NCBI RefSeq assembly: GCF_049651805.1
Contig: NZ_JBASCU010000035.1
Span: 1-7,380, forward strand
Length of the DNA: 7,380 bases
Direction of reading: 5' to 3'
Source of the DNA: Pseudolysinimonas_A sp049651805
GTDB taxonomy: Bacteria > Actinomycetota > Actinomycetes > Actinomycetales > Microbacteriaceae
The translations under genes were made by a program, and so were the position numbers. The notes below the pieces were generated by a model, which was not told the DNA's origin, searched no databases, and saw only the letters and a program-made list of their open reading frames with translations. Each line of letters begins with the position of its first letter. Position 1 is the stretch's first letter. Below, piece after piece: positions 5,057-7,380 of the stretch.

Positions 5057-6048
5057 GACCGCGCCGAATCGTGCAGCGCGCGTTCCCGGATGCGCGCCAC
5101 GGCGGACTCGACGTCGCCGCCCGAACCGCGGGAAACGTCCCAGGCGGTGATGAGCGGGTCCGCAAAGCGCCGCTGCGCGCCGTTGCGGTCTCGCGAGATC
5201 CGAGACATCGCGTAGATCGTCGGATCCCTCGGCACGCGCAGCTCGATCGTTGCGTCGGCGCCCCTCACCGTTGCGAGGCCATGCTCATCGAGGGGCGGCT
5301 GTCGAGTGACATACGCGGTGATGCGAGTCGGGCGTCGCCATGGCGCGTAGAAGTCGGCCGCGATGTCGCCCGAGATCACGAAGTGCTCGTGATCGTGCAT
5401 GATGCGCTCCAGTCGTGCGAGTTGATCGGCGAGATCGCCCGTAGCTGACCAGAAGGTGGAAAGACCACGGGGTCCGGGGTACTGGGCCATGAAGGCATCC
5501 CAGCAATCGGCCCTGTGGAGGGCTCGCCACCCGTTCGGTGAGCGTTCGATCAGCGGCTCGAGGGATGCCAACTGCTTGCCGACCGAGACATGGGAGACGC
5601 CGATCTGCCGAGCTAGCTCGCTCTGTGTGAGCGAGCGGTCGACGAGAGCGAACACGCGGAGTGCCCCGAGCCGCGTCCAGCTGGTGCGAGCCGACCCGGG
5701 CCCGCGGCTCGGGTTCGGGATGCCCGCGTCGTGGAGTTCCCCGAAGATCCGCACCACGCCTTGATCGACTGCTGCGTAGGCGACGTGCGCATTCTGCTGC
5801 GCTGCTGCCGTCAGAGCCTGTCCGGCTCGCGCGACCACGAAGAGCACTCCGTCGTGCGGTCGCTTCCGCGCGCCCTGCACCACCAGCTCGATCTCTGAGG
5901 GGCTCGGCGAGTGTCGAAGCACCTTGACGTGCCAGAGTCTCCAGCGACCGGTCGGGTCGCGGATCTCGACGTCGGCGCTGCCGACCACCCGACGCTCCAA
6001 GCCGACGTCGAGCAGCAGCTCGATTCCATCGGCGCTTTCGACTCTCAT
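5053..6048 (-). CDS. AbiEi-family antitoxin / winged-helix regulator of the first pair
   Basis: A 331-residue protein. The middle (about 125-168) is a winged helix: TRLGALRVFALVDRSLTQSE, LARQIGVSHVSVGKQLASLE. The C-terminal half has the AbiEi hallmark: FVISGDIAADFYAPWRRPTR (223-242), then a strand, LDEHGLATV, then TIELRVPRDPTIY and FADPLITAWDV, ending in an alpha-helical AVARIRERAL segment. AbiEi proteins repress their own operon through inverted repeats and counter the nucleotidyltransferase toxin (type IV-like in AbiE). The N-terminal 105 residues (RWRLWHVKVLRHSPSPSEIE ... GVLFVVARAG) have the strand/helix pattern of a restriction-endonuclease-like fold without an obvious complete active site. 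The ATG at 6048 is chosen because the upstream frame is antisense to the leader element and the epimerase gene. No Shine-Dalgarno sequence is evident and a possible -10 box lies 7 bases upstream, so the mRNA may be leaderless. Confidence 0.85.
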   Translation of the reverse strand: MRVESADGIELLLDVGLERRVVGSADVEIRDPTGRWRLWHVKVLRHSPSPSEIELVVQGARKRPHDGVLFVVARAGQALTAAAQQNAHVAYAAVDQGVVRIFGELHDAGIPNPSRGPGSARTSWTRLGALRVFALVDRSLTQSELARQIGVSHVSVGKQLASLEPLIERSPNGWRALHRADCWDAFMAQYPGPRGLSTFWSATGDLADQLARLERIMHDHEHFVISGDIAADFYAPWRRPTRITAYVTRQPPLDEHGLATVRGADATIELRVPRDPTIYAMSRISRDRNGAQRRFADPLITAWDVSRGSGGDVESAVARIRERALHDSARS

Positions 6049-6053
6049 GAGAT

Positions 6054-6086
6054 GTAACTTACCTAGAAAATCGCTATTTAGGTTAC
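6054..6086 (-). promoter_or_regulatory. AT-rich imperfect inverted repeat, probable operator/promoter of the AbiE-type operon
   Basis: GTAACTTACCTAG (6054-6066) and CTATTTAGGTTAC (6074-6086) are inverted half-sites matching at 10 of 13 positions, separated by 7 bases. The site is strikingly AT-rich for this window and ends 6 bases before the ATG at 6048. A TAAGTT hexamer (6061-6056, minus) lies 7 bases from that ATG, as expected for the -10 box of a leaderless transcript; no good -35 box is seen. AbiEi relatives bind inverted repeats of this kind, so autoregulation is the likely use. Confidence 0.55.
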
Positions 6087-6104
6087 AAATGGCGAGTGCG
6101 TCTC

Positions 6105-6175
6105 CGCTTACGAACCTGTGACAGTCTCCTCCCAGCCGCTCGCGGCAAGCGCAGCGGTTGAAGACTGGACAGGTG
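6105..6175 (+). promoter_or_regulatory. Candidate structured RNA leader, copy 2
   Basis: The block CGCTTACGAAC (6105-6115) and the stem ACCTGT-GA-CAGTCT (6114-6127) with AGACTG-G-ACAGGT (6162-6174) repeat copy 1 at 1835-1905 with a fixed offset of 4270 bases. The stem carries a T-A pair where copy 1 has G-C. The 34-base interior is different in sequence but equal in length and forms a clear hairpin here: CCGCT-CGC (6136-6143), loop GGCAA, GCG-c-AGCGG (6149-6157). It lies upstream of the mtnP remnant and the intact epimerase gene, so it may now control the epimerase through translational coupling. Confidence 0.5.
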
Positions 6176-6232
6176 ACCACGGCATCCGCCCCCGCCGCCG
6201 TCGCCCGAGTGCTCGCCAGGCCGACGCGGTGA
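6173..6232 (+). pseudogene. In-frame remnant of mtnP (first and last codons only)
   Basis: GTG to TGA, 19 codons: VTTASAPAAVARVLARPTR. The start corresponds to the mtnP start VSTARTP at 1903, and AAVARVLARPTR is the exact mtnP C-terminus. The offsets of the two matching parts differ by 735 bases, which is 245 codons, so the deletion kept the frame. The mini-ORF still overlaps the epimerase start as GTGA and could deliver ribosomes to it. It has no catalytic content. Confidence 0.8.
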
Positions 6233-6301
6233 GACTTCTCGTCACCGGGGGCGCCGGCTTCATCGGGCAGGCCGTCGTCGCCGACGCGCTCGCCGCCGGG
6301 T
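6191..6301 (+). repeat. Direct repeat A, right copy (mtnP end plus epimerase start)
   Basis: Counterpart of 2656-2766 with three mismatches in 111 bases. In this copy the sequence continues into the intact epimerase gene, while on its left side it is joined directly to the leader element instead of to the mtnP body. Confidence 0.95.
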
Positions 6302-7275
6302 GGCAGGTGCGGGTGCTCGACTCCCTGCGCGCCGACGTGCACGGCGCACCACCCGAACCCACCGAAGGCGTCGAATGGATGCCGGGCGACGTTCGCGACC
6401 CAGCGACCGTCGCCGAGGCGCTCAGAGATGTGGATGCCGTGAGCCACCAAGCCGCGAAGGTCGGGCTGGGCGTCGACTTCGCGGATGCTCCCGACTACGT
6501 CTCGTCGAACGACCTCGGCACCGCCACCCTGCTCGCCGCGATGGCCGCCACCGGAACCACACGGCTTGTGCTCGCCAGCTCGATGGTCGTCTACGGCGAG
6601 GGCAAGTACCTCGGCCCCAACGGCCCAAGCCGACCCGCCCCGCGCACCCAGAAAGACCTCGACGCCGGACGCTTCGACCCGCTCGACGCCGACGGGCAGC
6701 CACTCGCGCCAGCGCTCATCGACGAAGACGACGCCCTCGATCCGCGCAACGTGTACGCCGCGACGAAACTCGCGCAAGAGCACCTCGCGGCATCCTGGGC
6801 GCGTTCCACCAGCGGCGTCGCCGTCGCGCTGAGGTACCACAACGTCTACGGACCCGGGATGCCGCAGAACACCCCCTACGCCGGTGTCGCCTCCCTGTTC
6901 CGCTCGGCGATCGAGCGCGGCGAGGCCCCGCGGGTGTTCGAAGACGGGGCGCAGCGTCGCGACTTCGTGCACGTGCGCGACGTGGCATCCGCCAACCTCG
7001 CCGCCGTCGACCACACCGCCGCCGCGCCCCCGGGAACCTTCCGCGCCTTCAACGTCGGCAGCGGCGAAGTGCACACGATCCTCGACCTCGCGGCAGCACT
7101 GGCGACAGCCGGCAAGCCGCCCGTCGTCACCGGCGAGTACCGGCTCGGCGACGTGCGGCACATCACCGCGAGCTCGGCCCGGCTGCGCGACGAACTCGGC
7201 TGGATGCCGGCGGTGTCGTTCGACGACGGGATGCGCGAGTTCGCCACCGCGCCGCTGCGGGCGGCAGTGCAATGA
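6229..7275 (+). CDS. NAD-dependent epimerase/dehydratase (extended SDR family)
   Basis: A 348-residue extended short-chain dehydrogenase of the nucleotide-sugar epimerase type. TGGAGFIG (6-13) is the NAD-binding glycine loop. DVDAVSHQAA is the adenine-side strand. SSMVVYGEG holds the catalytic Ser (S118). Y176 and K180 in NVYAATK are the YxxxK pair. ALRYHNVYGPGMP and RRDFVHVRDVASAN are the substrate-binding region. It should interconvert a nucleotide-activated sugar, like UDP-glucose 4-epimerase or dTDP-rhamnose 4-epimerase; the substrate cannot be read from sequence. The start is the GTG at 6229, which overlaps the TGA of the mtnP remnant. An in-frame GTG at 6118 would add 37 residues that come from the leader, not from the family. 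The stop overlaps the next gene as ATGA, pointing to an operon for glycan building. Confidence 0.9.
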   Translation: MRLLVTGGAGFIGQAVVADALAAGWQVRVLDSLRADVHGAPPEPTEGVEWMPGDVRDPATVAEALRDVDAVSHQAAKVGLGVDFADAPDYVSSNDLGTATLLAAMAATGTTRLVLASSMVVYGEGKYLGPNGPSRPAPRTQKDLDAGRFDPLDADGQPLAPALIDEDDALDPRNVYAATKLAQEHLAASWARSTSGVAVALRYHNVYGPGMPQNTPYAGVASLFRSAIERGEAPRVFEDGAQRRDFVHVRDVASANLAAVDHTAAAPPGTFRAFNVGSGEVHTILDLAAALATAGKPPVVTGEYRLGDVRHITASSARLRDELGWMPAVSFDDGMREFATAPLRAAVQ

Positions 7276-7380
7276 ACGCCGTGGATGTCGTCTTCCCCTG
7301 CCTCGACGAAGAGCAGGCGTTGCCCGGCATCCTCTCCCGGCTGCCGCAGGGGTATCGCGGGATCGTGGTCGACAACGGGT
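7272..7380 (+). CDS. Family 2 glycosyltransferase, N-terminal part (runs off the right edge)
   Basis: The first 36 codons are in the window: MNAVDVVFPCLDEEQALPGI, then LSRLPQGYRGIVVDNG. The VVFPCLDEE strand-turn and the IVVDNG(S) strand are the start of the GT-A fold in GT2 enzymes, where the Asp and Glu help bind the nucleotide sugar. The product would transfer a sugar in cell-wall, lipid or polysaccharide assembly, probably using the product of the epimerase with which it overlaps by ATGA. The acceptor is unknown. Confidence 0.8.
   Translation, partial: MNAVDVVFPCLDEEQALPGILSRLPQGYRGIVVDNG

Noticed and set aside
5053..7272. Long minus-strand open frame of 739 codons covering the AbiEi gene and the whole epimerase gene
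   Set aside because: Only the part from the ATG at 6048 has protein-family character. The rest is antisense to a well-conserved epimerase and stays open because of high GC.
1..7380. CRISPR array, tRNA or rRNA genes
   Set aside because: No regularly spaced repeats and no tRNA or rRNA-like segments were seen.

Overview
The window is high-GC DNA with GTG starts, GTGA/ATGA start-stop overlaps and a purine phosphorylase / sugar epimerase / glycosyltransferase operon. It reads like an actinobacterium, probably Microbacteriaceae; that placement is inferred from gene content and codon style, not from a marker gene.

Layout. (1) 1-353: the start of a leftward gene, probably an IS30-type transposase, then about 280 bases without a gene that hold a perfect 9-bp hairpin. 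(2) 354-1561, minus strand: a toxin-antitoxin operon, hicA followed by an unusual hicB. The HicB-like antitoxin domain continues into a helix-turn-helix and then into an RmuC-type nuclease-like domain with its D...DAK motif intact. A perfect 17-bp inverted repeat overlaps the predicted hicA promoter. (3) 1835-2697, plus strand: a candidate structured leader and an intact methylthioadenosine phosphorylase gene, ending in the first 25 codons of an epimerase gene that then breaks off. (4) 2780-6048, minus strand: four genes forming two consecutive antitoxin/nucleotidyltransferase pairs of the AbiE (DUF1814, MenT-like) type, each pair joined by an ATGA overlap. (5) 6105-6232, plus strand: a second copy of the leader joined in frame to the last codons of a methylthioadenosine phosphorylase gene, leaving a 19-codon remnant. 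(6) 6229-7380, plus strand: the intact NAD-dependent epimerase gene and the start of a family 2 glycosyltransferase gene.

How it fits together. The plus-strand genes look like the host operon: leader, mtnP, epimerase, glycosyltransferase, each overlapping the next by 4 bases. The AbiE-type island sits between two partial copies of this operon. The left copy has the whole phosphorylase and a truncated epimerase. The right copy has a phosphorylase with 245 codons deleted in frame and the whole epimerase. The shared junction sequence (2656-2766 and 6191-6301) has 3 mismatches in 111 bases. The two leaders differ in their loops but keep a 12-bp stem, including one compensatory base-pair change, which suggests a real RNA structure around the phosphorylase start codon. 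With the adjacent hic locus and transposase fragment, the window looks like a small defence / toxin-antitoxin island built into a housekeeping operon.

The strongest candidates for something new are the HicB-HTH-RmuC fusion paired with HicA, and the duplicated, covarying leader of mtnP.
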